Assembly (NCBI GenBank): GCA_024643365.1
Contig: JAHENC010000005.1
Coordinates: forward strand, 123,829-187,828
Source of the DNA: Crocinitomicaceae bacterium
GTDB lineage: Bacteria; Bacteroidota; Bacteroidia; Flavobacteriales_D; Crocinitomicaceae
Reading direction: 5' to 3'
DNA: 64,000 bases
Every line of letters begins with the position of its first letter. Within the stretch, counting starts at the first letter, position 1. The notes beneath the pieces were generated by a model. It was not told where the DNA came from. It saw only the letters and a program-made list of their open reading frames with translations, and did no database searches. Below, one piece after another: positions 26,643 to 35,763 of the stretch. Position numbers and translations under genes: made by a program.

Positions 26643-27596
26643 TTATCCTTTTCGAGCAAAAGCTTTCATTGCAGCGTTGACAACATCTTGGGTATCGATG
26701 CCGTATTTCGTCATCAATTCCATTGGAGTTCCACTTTCACCGAATGAATCGTTCACGGCTACATATTCCTGAGGACAAGGTAATTCTCTGCTCAATACTT
26801 GTGAAACAGCTTCCCCTAATCCACCGTTCATCATATGCTCTTCTGCCGTTACAACACATCCTGTTTTACCTGCCGATTTTAAAATCGCCTGAACATCTAA
26901 TGGCTTAATGGTGTGCATGTTAATCAATTCCGCAGAAATACCTTTCTCTTTCAAAATCGCTAATGCTTCAATTGATTTCCAAACTAAGTGTCCACATGCT
27001 ATGATGGTCACATCCGTTCCTTCAGCCAAAACATCTGCTTTCCCAATCACAAATTTTGCGTCTGGTTTAACAAAGATCGGCATCACAGGACGACCAAATC
27101 TCAAGTAAACTGGACCATTGTGTTCAGCAATCGCTATCGTTGCTTGTTTTGTTTGATTAAAGTCAGCAGGAACGATTACTGTCATATTAGGCAACATGCG
27201 CATCATTCCGATGTCCTCTAAAATTTGATGTGTCGCACCATCTTCACCTAGGGTAAGTCCGGCATGTGAAGCACAAATTTTCACGTTTTTCTGAGAATAA
27301 GCCACTGATTGACGAATTTGATCGTAAACACGTCCAGTTGAGAAATTTGCGAATGTTCCGGTATATGGAATTTTTCCACCAATGGTCATCCCAGCAGCTA
27401 GTCCAATCATGTTTGCTTCAGCGATTCCCGCTTGGAAAAAACGATCTGGATTTTCTTTTTGGAAAGCATCCATTTTTAATGAACCAGTTAAATCAGCACA
27501 CAATGCTACTACATCTGGATTCGTGAGTCCTAATTCCGCTAATCCTTCACCAAATCCTGATCGCGTGTCTTTGTTACCTAGTATTTCAAATTCCAT
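26643..27596 (-). CDS. Transketolase C-terminal subunit
   Basis: The pyrimidine-binding and C-terminal part of a split transketolase, 317 residues. Visible features are the [11 protein letters not shown] segment with the catalytic Glu that activates thiamine diphosphate, the [15 protein letters not shown] block, and the C-terminal domain with [14 protein letters not shown]. With the N-terminal subunit it interconverts sugar phosphates in the non-oxidative pentose phosphate pathway. Split transketolases of this type are common in Bacteroidota and archaea. Here the two halves are separated by a von Willebrand A gene; this gene begins two bases after that gene's stop. Confidence 0.93.
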   Translation of the reverse strand: MEFEILGNKDTRSGFGEGLAELGLTNPDVVALCADLTGSLKMDAFQKENPDRFFQAGIAEANMIGLAAGMTIGGKIPYTGTFANFSTGRVYDQIRQSVAYSQKNVKICASHAGLTLGEDGATHQILEDIGMMRMLPNMTVIVPADFNQTKQATIAIAEHNGPVYLRFGRPVMPIFVKPDAKFVIGKADVLAEGTDVTIIACGHLVWKSIEALAILKEKGISAELINMHTIKPLDVQAILKSAGKTGCVVTAEEHMMNGGLGEAVSQVLSRELPCPQEYVAVNDSFGESGTPMELMTKYGIDTQDVVNAAMKAFARKG

Positions 27597-27598
27597 AA

Positions 27599-28951
27599 CT
27601 ATAAATTTAATAAGAGTGTTTTATTTGAATCGATTCTAAACTTTTTTTCTTTTGTGTATGCGCTCGACTTTTGGTCTTTTTCGCGGTAAACAATTTTATA
27701 ATTTCCTGGTTGCAAGGACCATTTTCCCTCCAATGGACCTTCATCTATGTTGCAAACCCATTCCCACTGATTGGCTTGACGTTCATAGAAAATTTGTCCG
27801 ACGCTTGCTTTCACCAAGGTGTATTGAAATATTCCCGCTGGAATGACGTCAACAAACGTTGTTTTACTTTGAGTAATTTCCACGCGTTGATAAGTTCTCG
27901 GCAAGGTGAAAATCTCTAGGTCATATGTCCCAACAAGGTATTTTTGTGTGGAGTTTAAATTTTGAGCATGCAAGGTTTTGCTGTCGTCCTTTATAGCGAC
28001 GCGCATTTGAAAACTTGGATTTTGCGTGTTTTTTGTTGCTGTGAACTTCAAGTATCCTTGTGGTGCATCCAATACAATCGTGTTGTGTGTATGTTTTTGC
28101 AGGACAATCCCTTTTTTCTCCAATTTGGGAAGCGTGTTCACCACTAAATCATATTTTACTTCTGGATCCAAGACCAAGGTATCTGGAAGGTTTTTGCGAT
28201 TTAGTGTATGTGTAAACGTGTATTTTATGTTGGATGTTCCGCTTTCGTAAAAGAACAACGTGACATTTGTCTCTAGTGGTTTTTTTGTGATGTCGTTTAA
28301 GTTCACTTGAACCGTGGTGTTCACCAAGGTCTTTGAGACAATTGCTGATAAAACATTTCTGAACGACTCCTTGCTTTCAGCATCAGAATAAGCACCAATG
28401 CAATCAAACTTATCCAAGTAGGATAAATCCATCCCTAAGCCAATTACAAATGGGGTGACTTTGACACCTTTATCCTTTAGCTTGCGGGCGATGATACATG
28501 GGTCGTTATCACATGATTCGAGTCCGTCAGTGATTAAAATAATGTAGTTTCTAGCAAGTGTATCGGGAAAATCACCAGCGGCAGCTTCGAGTGAACGTGC
28601 GATTGGAGTAGAACCTTTGGCTTGTATGGACTTTACCTTTGTTTTGATAGCGTCCACTGTATTGATTCCAAAGGGAACCTCTAATTTGGTATCGTTACAA
28701 TCTTGGTAGGTATTCGTAACCGGAGTTTGATGACCGTATACGCGCAATGCAATTTCCAAATTTGGAATTCCTCTCAACTTCTCGACTTCTTGAATCAACA
28801 CTTCTTTCGCTGCTTCCATGCGCGTTTGGTTATTATTCCAATCGACATTCATGCTATTTGAAGCATCCAAAATAAACAATATGCGCGTGTTTTTTTGCGT
28901 CCAGCCAAAGCTAGAAAGAAAAACAAATAATACGCATATCCACTGTTTCAT
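27599..28951 (-). CDS. Exported von Willebrand factor A domain protein inside the transketolase operon
   Basis: A 450-residue protein with a signal peptide (about 1-19) and a vWA domain (about 22-205). The metal-ion-dependent adhesion site is complete: DASNS at 29-33, the Thr in [11 protein letters not shown] near 114, and the Asp in [14 protein letters not shown]. The Cys-rich loop CDNDPC is typical of this exported group. The remaining 240 residues are beta-rich and match no domain I can name; no T9SS or lipoprotein signal is seen. It overlaps tktN by one base (TAATG) and ends two bases before tktC, so it is firmly in the operon. Its link to a cytoplasmic enzyme is unexplained. Confidence 0.82.
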   Translation of the reverse strand: MKQWICVLFVFLSSFGWTQKNTRILFILDASNSMNVDWNNNQTRMEAAKEVLIQEVEKLRGIPNLEIALRVYGHQTPVTNTYQDCNDTKLEVPFGINTVDAIKTKVKSIQAKGSTPIARSLEAAAGDFPDTLARNYIILITDGLESCDNDPCIIARKLKDKGVKVTPFVIGLGMDLSYLDKFDCIGAYSDAESKESFRNVLSAIVSKTLVNTTVQVNLNDITKKPLETNVTLFFYESGTSNIKYTFTHTLNRKNLPDTLVLDPEVKYDLVVNTLPKLEKKGIVLQKHTHNTIVLDAPQGYLKFTATKNTQNPSFQMRVAIKDDSKTLHAQNLNSTQKYLVGTYDLEIFTLPRTYQRVEITQSKTTFVDVIPAGIFQYTLVKASVGQIFYERQANQWEWVCNIDEGPLEGKWSLQPGNYKIVYREKDQKSSAYTKEKKFRIDSNKTLLLNL

Positions 28952-29793
28952 TAATAGTCTCCTAACGATTCCTCAAGTTGTGCTAACGCTACAGTAAGTT
29001 GTTCTGCGTTTGGTGCAACACCATGCCATTTGTGAGACCCCATCATGTAATCAACACCTTGACCCATTTCTGTTTTCATAATAATCACAACGGGCTTTCC
29101 TTTTCCGCATAACGCTTTTGCAGCGGTCATTTTTGCACGGATATCTTCGAACTGATGTCCGTCCATCTCCAATACTTCCCAACCAAATGCTAACCATTTT
29201 TGTGCCAAGTTTCCTAAGGACATCACATCTTCTACATCTCCGTCAATTTGACGTCCGTTGTAATCAATTGTTGCGATGAGGTTGTCTACCTTGTTTGCAG
29301 CAGCATACATTGCCGCTTCCCAAATTTGACCTTCTTGTAATTCTCCGTCGCCGTGAAGTGTGTAAACGATTCCTTTGTCACCCGTTAACTTTTTCACTTG
29401 AGCAGCTCCTGCCGCTACAGAAAGACCTTGTCCTAATGAACCAGAGGCCATACGAATTCCAGGTAGTTTTTTGTCTGTTGAAGGGTGTCCTTGTAAACGA
29501 CTAGAGAGCTTTCTAAACGTCCCTAATTCTGCAACTGGAAAATAACCAGCTCTTGCCAAAACACTATACCAAACTGGTGAAATGTGTCCATTCGACAAGA
29601 AAAACAAATCCTCACCAATACCATCCATGTCAAAAGACTCGGCATTGAAGTTCATTTGCTCAAAATACAAAAAGCTTAAAAAATCGGCACAGCCAAGTGA
29701 TCCTCCAGGGTGGCCTGAATTAACTGCTGAAACCATACGAACGATGTCTCTTCTTACTTGAGAAGCTACTTTTTCTAATGCTGAATTCTCCAT
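28951..29793 (-). CDS. Transketolase N-terminal subunit
   Basis: The pyrophosphate-binding half of a split transketolase, 280 residues. It shows the NSGHPGGSLGCADFL block near 25-39, the thiamine diphosphate motif beginning LHGDGELQEGQIWEAA near 145-160 and ending with IDYNGRQIDG, and the PVWYSVLARAGYF segment. The product pairs with the C-terminal subunit encoded two genes downstream. First gene of the operon; the promoter element TAATTTTG lies 28 bases upstream, in the gap shared with the divergent secreted-protein gene. Confidence 0.93.
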   Translation of the reverse strand: MENSALEKVASQVRRDIVRMVSAVNSGHPGGSLGCADFLSFLYFEQMNFNAESFDMDGIGEDLFFLSNGHISPVWYSVLARAGYFPVAELGTFRKLSSRLQGHPSTDKKLPGIRMASGSLGQGLSVAAGAAQVKKLTGDKGIVYTLHGDGELQEGQIWEAAMYAAANKVDNLIATIDYNGRQIDGDVEDVMSLGNLAQKWLAFGWEVLEMDGHQFEDIRAKMTAAKALCGKGKPVVIIMKTEMGQGVDYMMGSHKWHGVAPNAEQLTVALAQLEESLGDY

Positions 29794-29821
29794 GAATTTT
29801 AACTAAGGAATTATGTTTCGA

Positions 29822-29829
29822 CAAAATTA
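29822..29829 (-). promoter_or_regulatory. TAnnTTTG -7 element for the tktN-vWA-tktC operon
   Basis: The minus strand reads TAATTTTG, 28 bases before the ATG at 29793. No clear TTG is seen at -33. Confidence 0.45.
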
Positions 29830-29922
29830 AGTTTTATTAACTTAGCATGAAATTGAAATATTTGAACATTAGGTACAACTTTTCAACGATAATAAACGTC
29901 TTGTCGACACAAAACTGAATTC

Positions 29923-30291
29923 ATGAAAAAAGGTTTACTCGTTATCTTACTTGCATTTTGCCAACAATTTGTTGCTCAAAAGGCAAGTCCGGCATTAGCA
30001 AAAAGTTATTCAAAAACGGAATTACAAGTATTTGAACAAGATGGAAAGGGTACGATAAATGTTCTCAACTACGCGATAGACCATGCTTGTTACACAGTTG
30101 TCATTCCAGAGGGTAAGGATGTGAGTCAATTCCCTTCTATTTCCGTGAAATCAAAAAAAGACCTTCGTTTTACAGACTATCAACTGCAAATTAAGGACCG
30201 TACACAATATTTCAAAATTGAAGGCAGCAACGAACTTTTGGTCGTAAAGTCCATCAACATTCTTAAGTTGGAAATGCAAAACAAGAACTAA
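29923..30291 (+). CDS. Unknown small exported protein paired with a large surface protein
   Basis: A 122-residue protein with a signal peptide (MKKGLLVILLAFCQQFVAQ). The mature part has no motif that I recognise; it holds a central DHACYTVVIPEGKDV strand region and a basic C-terminus, and has no sorting domain. It overlaps the following gene by one base (TAATG), which suggests coupled translation and a shared function, for example assembly or folding help for the large protein. That role is inference. Confidence 0.65.
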   Translation: MKKGLLVILLAFCQQFVAQKASPALAKSYSKTELQVFEQDGKGTINVLNYAIDHACYTVVIPEGKDVSQFPSISVKSKKDLRFTDYQLQIKDRTQYFKIEGSNELLVVKSINILKLEMQNKN

Positions 30292-32759
30292 TGACAAAAA
30301 AAATACTAAGCATTATATTCGTTGCTCTAGCTCATTTGGGATTCTCTCAAGTAACATTAACGATTGCTGACCCAGATTATAGCCAGACAAATCCTTTAAA
30401 CTGTGCTGGTATTGTACCAACAGGTGGAACAAACTTCATTGACGGTGTTGGGAATTATTTGCCGAATACGGATCAGACTTTAGTCCTTTGTCCAGATTTA
30501 ACACAAGGATCAAAAGTTTCGATTTCTTTTGCAACGAATATTGGATTTGAGTTTGACATTCATCCAACAGATACCTTGTACGTGTATGATGGCCCGTCCA
30601 CAAGCTCACCGTTATTAGGAGCTTATAATTCGGGGACTAATCCGGTTGGATTCTTTGTTCAAGCTTCTTTTCAGAATAATCCATCTGGATGTTTAACCCT
30701 GCGCTTTCGTTCAAATGGAGCAAACGAAGGAACTGGATGGGTAGCAAATGTTGCATGTGGAAATCCACCACAACCGATTGAACCACATATTGAAGCCTTT
30801 AAAAATGGAGTTGGAACGAATATTTTGAATCCGCTTGATACAGGATACGTCGATTTATGTTTTGGAGATTCCGTTTTATTTACTGCAACGCCTTTGTTCC
30901 CATATTCATTTGAAAACACGAATACAGGATACTCACAAACGGTAGCAAACTGCAACTATACTTGGACAATCGGTGGAGTAGGACAGTTTACTGGAAGTTC
31001 AGTTTGGTTCACCCCACCTGCTCAATCAGGTTATTATGTGGATTTAAAAGTGCAAGATGCTTTCCCGCATCAAGCAAATATTTTCTGCAAAGTAAGGGTT
31101 TCTCAAACACCATTTTTTACCGGTACGGGTCCATTGGCTGATACAGTTTGTCTCGGAGTTAGCACAAACTTGATTGGTGGGGTGACGGCAACGGATACAG
31201 TTGGAATCGATATTCCTGGTGGAGAATTTCAAATTGGCGGTGTGTTTGCAGGATTAACGTTCTTGCCCGATGGAGCAGGACAAACCTATTCATCTATTGT
31301 ACCGATGTCTGGATTTGACTCAACTGCTGTCATTACTTCCGCAAATGATTTTGATGAATTGTGTATCGATATCGAACACTCGTATATCGGAGATATTGAA
31401 ATCGCGCTGACTTGTCCGAATGGAACAACGGTATCCTTGATGAATGCGTACAATCAAACGCCTTTCGGTTGGAATGAATTGGTACCGGGTGGTTGCGGAA
31501 ATGGAATCGGAACCTTCCTAGGAAATGATACGAATATTGATGGAGGTAATCCAGGGACTCCTGTTTGGACATACTGTTTCTCGCCTACCAATGCTACACT
31601 GGGAACCATTTGTGCGGAAGAAGCTTTAAATAATACAGTAATTAATTCGTACGGATTTCCTTCCATGAACCCAAATGGAGTGTATTTGCCAGATGGCGAT
31701 TTCAATCAATTTGCTGGATGTCCGATTAATGGTCCATGGACAGTTTCTGTTCAGGATAACCAAGGAGTTGATGATGGATACATTTTCCAATGGGCGATTT
31801 ATTTCAATGCGTCATTGTATCCTGAATCTGAGGGATATCAGAACATTGTCATGGGAGATTTTTGGTCTCCGGATCCATCGATTATTTCTGGCCAAACGGA
31901 TACTTTGATTGTGATTCAGCCAAGTGTAACAGGTAATACGAACTACACGTACAATGTTACTGATAATTTTGGCTGTCAGTATGACACGACAGTTACGCTT
32001 TATGTGTTGCCAACTCCTGCGATTTTTGACGATACAATTGCCTGTAACTACGCCTACCAGGTACAAAACACCATTTCTTACAGCGGCGGTGTTTGGGCAT
32101 GTGCAGATACGTCAATTCATTTTTTACCAAGCAACTTGGTCGATAACCCAGAGATTAACACTATGCAAGTCGGTGGAATCTTTGATGTGATGTACATCGA
32201 TAACTCATGTAATGACACCATCATTTCACAAATTGAATTCCCACCCTATATTTACACGGAATTGCTTGATACTGCGATTTGTAAAAATGCCAATTTTGAA
32301 TTGAGTCCTTTAATGGTGAATTCTCAACCGTTACAACCTGGATACAATCCATTGCAGACCTTCGTTTGGGGAGACGGATATAACGCTGTCCCACGTATTG
32401 TGAATCAACCGGGAGATTATCCGTTCTTTTTATCAAATGTATGTTATACGGTATCTGATATCGCAACAATTACGGTTAAACCGTGTGACATTACTGCACC
32501 GAATATCATTTCCCTTTCTTCGCAAGTAGGTAATGAAACCTTCTTTGTGGAGTATGATGGTATTGCAGAATTTCAGTGTTACATCCTTAATCGTTGGGGA
32601 AATGTAATTTATGAATATGCGGATCCTGCGGGACATTGGGATGGAAAAACAAGTTCTGGAGACATCGTTGAAGAAGGAACCTATTTCTACCGCATTGATG
32701 CGATTTTTGAAGGTGGAGAAAAGATACAAAAACACGGATTTGTCGTTGTGAAATACTAG
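30291..32759 (+). CDS. Large secreted protein with CUB-like and proprotein-convertase P domains and gliding-associated C-terminal domain
   Basis: An 822-residue surface protein. A signal peptide (about 1-19) is followed by a CUB-like beta domain (about 25-150, with LYVYDGPSTSSPLLGAY), an Ig/PKD-like stretch, a P domain (about 325-500, with the IDIEHSYIGDIEIALTCPNGT strand and WTVSVQDNQGVDDGYIFQW), further beta domains, and a C-terminal module of about 85 residues (FECYILNRWGN-like FQCYILNRWGNVIYEY, then GTYFYRIDAIFEGG). The last module is the gliding-motility-associated C-terminal type used by the T9SS for type B cargo, which SprF-like partners help export. Likely an adhesin or surface binding protein. 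No protease domain accompanies the P domain. Confidence 0.85.
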   Translation: MTKKILSIIFVALAHLGFSQVTLTIADPDYSQTNPLNCAGIVPTGGTNFIDGVGNYLPNTDQTLVLCPDLTQGSKVSISFATNIGFEFDIHPTDTLYVYDGPSTSSPLLGAYNSGTNPVGFFVQASFQNNPSGCLTLRFRSNGANEGTGWVANVACGNPPQPIEPHIEAFKNGVGTNILNPLDTGYVDLCFGDSVLFTATPLFPYSFENTNTGYSQTVANCNYTWTIGGVGQFTGSSVWFTPPAQSGYYVDLKVQDAFPHQANIFCKVRVSQTPFFTGTGPLADTVCLGVSTNLIGGVTATDTVGIDIPGGEFQIGGVFAGLTFLPDGAGQTYSSIVPMSGFDSTAVITSANDFDELCIDIEHSYIGDIEIALTCPNGTTVSLMNAYNQTPFGWNELVPGGCGNGIGTFLGNDTNIDGGNPGTPVWTYCFSPTNATLGTICAEEALNNTVINSYGFPSMNPNGVYLPDGDFNQFAGCPINGPWTVSVQDNQGVDDGYIFQWAIYFNASLYPESEGYQNIVMGDFWSPDPSIISGQTDTLIVIQPSVTGNTNYTYNVTDNFGCQYDTTVTLYVLPTPAIFDDTIACNYAYQVQNTISYSGGVWACADTSIHFLPSNLVDNPEINTMQVGGIFDVMYIDNSCNDTIISQIEFPPYIYTELLDTAICKNANFELSPLMVNSQPLQPGYNPLQTFVWGDGYNAVPRIVNQPGDYPFFLSNVCYTVSDIATITVKPCDITAPNIISLSSQVGNETFFVEYDGIAEFQCYILNRWGNVIYEYADPAGHWDGKTSSGDIVEEGTYFYRIDAIFEGGEKIQKHGFVVVKY

Positions 32760-32774
32760 GATTGACTACTTTTG
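32746..32774 (+). promoter_or_regulatory. Promoter of hutU (TTG, 18 bases, TACTTTTG)
   Basis: TTG at 32746-32748 is followed after 18 bases by TACTTTTG at 32767-32774, 17 bases before the hutU ATG. The -33 element lies inside the end of the upstream gene. Confidence 0.6.
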
Positions 32775-32791
32775 TTCAAAATTGAACAACT

Positions 32792-34798
32792 ATGTCAAAT
32801 TTGTCTTTTGCACAAGAAATCCAAGAAGGAATTCCAACGTATATTCCCACAGAAAAATCTTGGGATTCGAACGTCAACCATGCGCCAAAACGCAAGGATA
32901 TTCTATCAAAGGAAGAAAAGAAATTAGCCATTGCGAATGCGTTGCGCTATTTTCCAAAAGAACAACACGCTGAATTATCGAAAGATTTTGCTGCTGAATT
33001 AAACACATACGGTCGCATTTATATGCACCGTTACCGTCCTAATCACGCTATCTTTGCACGTCCCATTTCGGAGTACCCCGGAAAATCACTTCAAGCTCGC
33101 GCAATCATGTTGATGATTCAAAACAACTTGGATCATGCAGTAGCGCAACATCCTCATGAACTCATTACTTACGGTGGAAATGGTGCTGTATTCCAAAACT
33201 GGATTCAATATCGTTTAACCATGAAGTATTTGTCTGAAATGACGGACGAACAAACGTTAGTCATGTATTCTGGACATCCAATGGGATTATTTCCATCGCA
33301 TAAAAATGCTCCTCGCGTCGTAGTAACGAATGGAATGATGATTCCGAATTATTCTAAACCAGATGACTGGGAAAAATTCAATGCGCTTGGGGTAACACAA
33401 TACGGACAAATGACCGCTGGTTCATACATGTACATAGGACCACAAGGAATTGTTCATGGCACCACAATTACCGTTCTAAATGCCGTTCGTCGTTTGGCTA
33501 AAAACCGTGATGATATTAGAGGAAAATTATTCTTAACAGCTGGACTTGGTGGAATGTCAGGTGCACAACCGAAGGCAGGAAATATTGCTGGTGTTATTTC
33601 AGTGACTGCAGAAGTGAATCCAAAAGCAGCAAAAACGCGACATGAACAAGGTTGGGTTGACGAAATAATCTCCGATTTAGATGAATTGTCAGTCCGTGTA
33701 AAAAAGGCACAAGAAGCCAAAGAAGTTGTTTCGATTGCCTACCTCGGAAATGTTGTGGATGTTTGGGAGAAATTTGATGAAACAGGGGTTCATGTGGATT
33801 TAGGTTCGGATCAAACTTCCTTGCATAATCCATGGGCTGGAGGATATTATCCTGCAGGTCTTACTTTTGAAGAGTCCAATGAAATGATGGCAAATGACCC
33901 TGACAAATTCAAGGAATATGTTCAAGAAAGCTTGAGACGCCACGCTGCTTCCGTTAATAAGCACACAGAGAGAGGAACATATTTCTTCGATTATGGTAAT
34001 GCATTTTTATTAGAGTCTTCTCGTGCTGGAGGTGATGTGATGGCAAAAAACCACATTGATTTTAAATACCCTTCATACGTTCAAGATATTTTAGGTCCAA
34101 TGTGCTTTGATTACGGATTTGGTCCATTTCGATGGGTTTGCGCTTCAGGAGATCCAAGTGATTTAGAAAAAACAGATGCCATAGCATGCCGAGTTTTGGA
34201 AGAAATGATGCTGCATAGTCCGGTTGAAATCCAACAGCAAATGGCAGATAATATTCAGTGGATTAAAGGTGCACAAGAAAATAAAATGGTTGTCGGATCA
34301 CAAGCCAGAATCCTATATGCAGATGCAGAAGGAAGAATGCGCATTGCGGAAGCCTTTAATCAGGCAATTTCTCGTGGTGAAATAGGACCAGTAATTTTAG
34401 GCCGTGATCATCATGATGTTTCTGGAACGGATTCACCATACCGCGAGACGTCCAATATTTACGATGGATCTCGATTTACCGCTGATATGGCCATTCAAAA
34501 TGTGATTGGAGATAGTTTCCGTGGTGCAACCTGGGTTTCCATTCACAATGGCGGTGGAGTTGGTTGGGGAGAGGTAATCAACGGTGGATTTGGAATGCTC
34601 TTGGATGGTAGCTCTGACGCAGATCGTAATTTAAAAATGATGTTGCATTGGGACGTTAACAACGGTATCGCGCGACGCAATTGGGCACGAAACGAAAATG
34701 CTATTTTTGCCATTAAGCGTGCGATGGAAATCGAACCAAATCTGAAAGTAACCTTACCAAATTTGGTCGATGATCAATTATTGGAGGATATATTCTAA
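32792..34798 (+). CDS. hutU: Urocanate hydratase
   Basis: Second enzyme of histidine degradation: adds water to urocanate to give imidazolone propionate, using tightly bound NAD as electrophile. At 668 residues it belongs to the longer class also found in animals, rather than the about 555-residue Pseudomonas class. Clear family blocks are YSGHPMGLFPSHKNAPRVV, GQMTAGSYMYIGPQGIVHGT, the NAD-binding LTAGLGGMSGAQ, and FGPFRWVCASGDPSDL with the conserved Cys. No other hut gene lies in the window. The stop overlaps the stop of the convergent phosphodiesterase gene by four bases. Confidence 0.96.
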   Translation: MSNLSFAQEIQEGIPTYIPTEKSWDSNVNHAPKRKDILSKEEKKLAIANALRYFPKEQHAELSKDFAAELNTYGRIYMHRYRPNHAIFARPISEYPGKSLQARAIMLMIQNNLDHAVAQHPHELITYGGNGAVFQNWIQYRLTMKYLSEMTDEQTLVMYSGHPMGLFPSHKNAPRVVVTNGMMIPNYSKPDDWEKFNALGVTQYGQMTAGSYMYIGPQGIVHGTTITVLNAVRRLAKNRDDIRGKLFLTAGLGGMSGAQPKAGNIAGVISVTAEVNPKAAKTRHEQGWVDEIISDLDELSVRVKKAQEAKEVVSIAYLGNVVDVWEKFDETGVHVDLGSDQTSLHNPWAGGYYPAGLTFEESNEMMANDPDKFKEYVQESLRRHAASVNKHTERGTYFFDYGNAFLLESSRAGGDVMAKNHIDFKYPSYVQDILGPMCFDYGFGPFRWVCASGDPSDLEKTDAIACRVLEEMMLHSPVEIQQQMADNIQWIKGAQENKMVVGSQARILYADAEGRMRIAEAFNQAISRGEIGPVILGRDHHDVSGTDSPYRETSNIYDGSRFTADMAIQNVIGDSFRGATWVSIHNGGGVGWGEVINGGFGMLLDGSSDADRNLKMMLHWDVNNGIARRNWARNENAIFAIKRAMEIEPNLKVTLPNLVDDQLLEDIF

Positions 34799-35733
34799 GG
34801 TCTAAAAGCTTCTTCTAAAAAGCGTCCTTTACTCGTAGGCATATCAAAGTGAAGGAGTGTGGAAATTGTTTTCGAAATATCGATTAATTCGCCCTCCTTT
34901 TTGATTGTCAATCCCTTTGGTGTATCTGGACCAAGTACTAAAAGTGAAATGTGTCTACATCCTTCACAGCGGTCACCGTGGTTCACAAATCCTGACTTTA
35001 CTCCGTCTAGATGCCTTCCGTGGTCATTGGTGATAAATAAAGTCGTTTGATTTTTCATCAAAGGATTGGATTGAATCATCGCCCATAAATTAGCGGCATA
35101 AGCATCACATGCCGTGATTGACTGCTGGTATTTTTCCCAGTTGTTTGCATGTCCATAAACGTCTACTGCTAACAGATTGATTAACATCACGTGGGGCGCT
35201 TCGGGACTCGATACCAACTCTGTCACTTTTGCAAACGTTTTTTCATCCTTACCGTAACCTAATCCATTTCCGTTAGGGCCACAATACGTAGTTGCCAAAA
35301 ATTGATCGCGCCATTTCTTATTTTCAGTATTTGCCAGCACATCTAGCTTTCCTTTGCTCGCAACGATGTAGGCATCTTTTTTTGCGGCGCCAGTTGACTT
35401 TAGGTAGTACTGAAACAAAGATGGATTTTTGGGTAAACTAGTCCCGGAGTTCGAAATTCGCTGATAAACGCCAGTAGCAATAGCGGTGTGTCCCGGAACC
35501 GTGTAAGTGACACCATTATTTTTGAAATCCTCATAAAACGCACCCTCATACCGAAGTGAGTCGCACAACACAGGACTTAAACGGCAGGAAGTATCACCAT
35601 ATGTTTCACTGAAACGAGGTCCATCAATTACTAAAATGACGACATACTTTGTTTTATAGGAACTAGTTCCTTGTTGAGCGGAAAGCGTAGGTCCGAAAAG
35701 TAATAAAATGATTGCTGCAATGTGAATTTTCAT
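34795..35733 (-). CDS. Exported alkaline phosphatase superfamily enzyme (phosphodiesterase/nucleotide pyrophosphatase-like)
   Basis: A 312-residue protein with a signal peptide (about 1-19). It has the two-metal core of the alkaline phosphatase superfamily: the Asp in VILVIDGPRFSE near 37, the nucleophile Thr in VTYTVPGHTAIATG near 78-85, a VDVYGH block with Asp and His, TNDHGRH with a further Asp-His pair, and a late His. The order matches type I phosphodiesterases rather than sulfatases, since the CxPSR motif is absent. A CEGCRH pair of cysteines near the end could form a disulfide. The substrate is unknown. A TATTTTTG element ends four bases before the ATG, so a leaderless mRNA is predicted. 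Confidence 0.82.
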   Translation of the reverse strand: MKIHIAAIILLLFGPTLSAQQGTSSYKTKYVVILVIDGPRFSETYGDTSCRLSPVLCDSLRYEGAFYEDFKNNGVTYTVPGHTAIATGVYQRISNSGTSLPKNPSLFQYYLKSTGAAKKDAYIVASKGKLDVLANTENKKWRDQFLATTYCGPNGNGLGYGKDEKTFAKVTELVSSPEAPHVMLINLLAVDVYGHANNWEKYQQSITACDAYAANLWAMIQSNPLMKNQTTLFITNDHGRHLDGVKSGFVNHGDRCEGCRHISLLVLGPDTPKGLTIKKEGELIDISKTISTLLHFDMPTSKGRFLEEAFRP

Positions 35734-35737
35734 AGTT

Positions 35738-35745
35738 CAAAAATA
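35738..35745 (-). promoter_or_regulatory. TAnnTTTG -7 element four bases from the phosphodiesterase start
   Basis: The minus strand reads TATTTTTG, then AACT, then ATG at 35733. Exact consensus match. Confidence 0.5.
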
Positions 35746-35763
35746 CACATTATCAAAAGTCTA

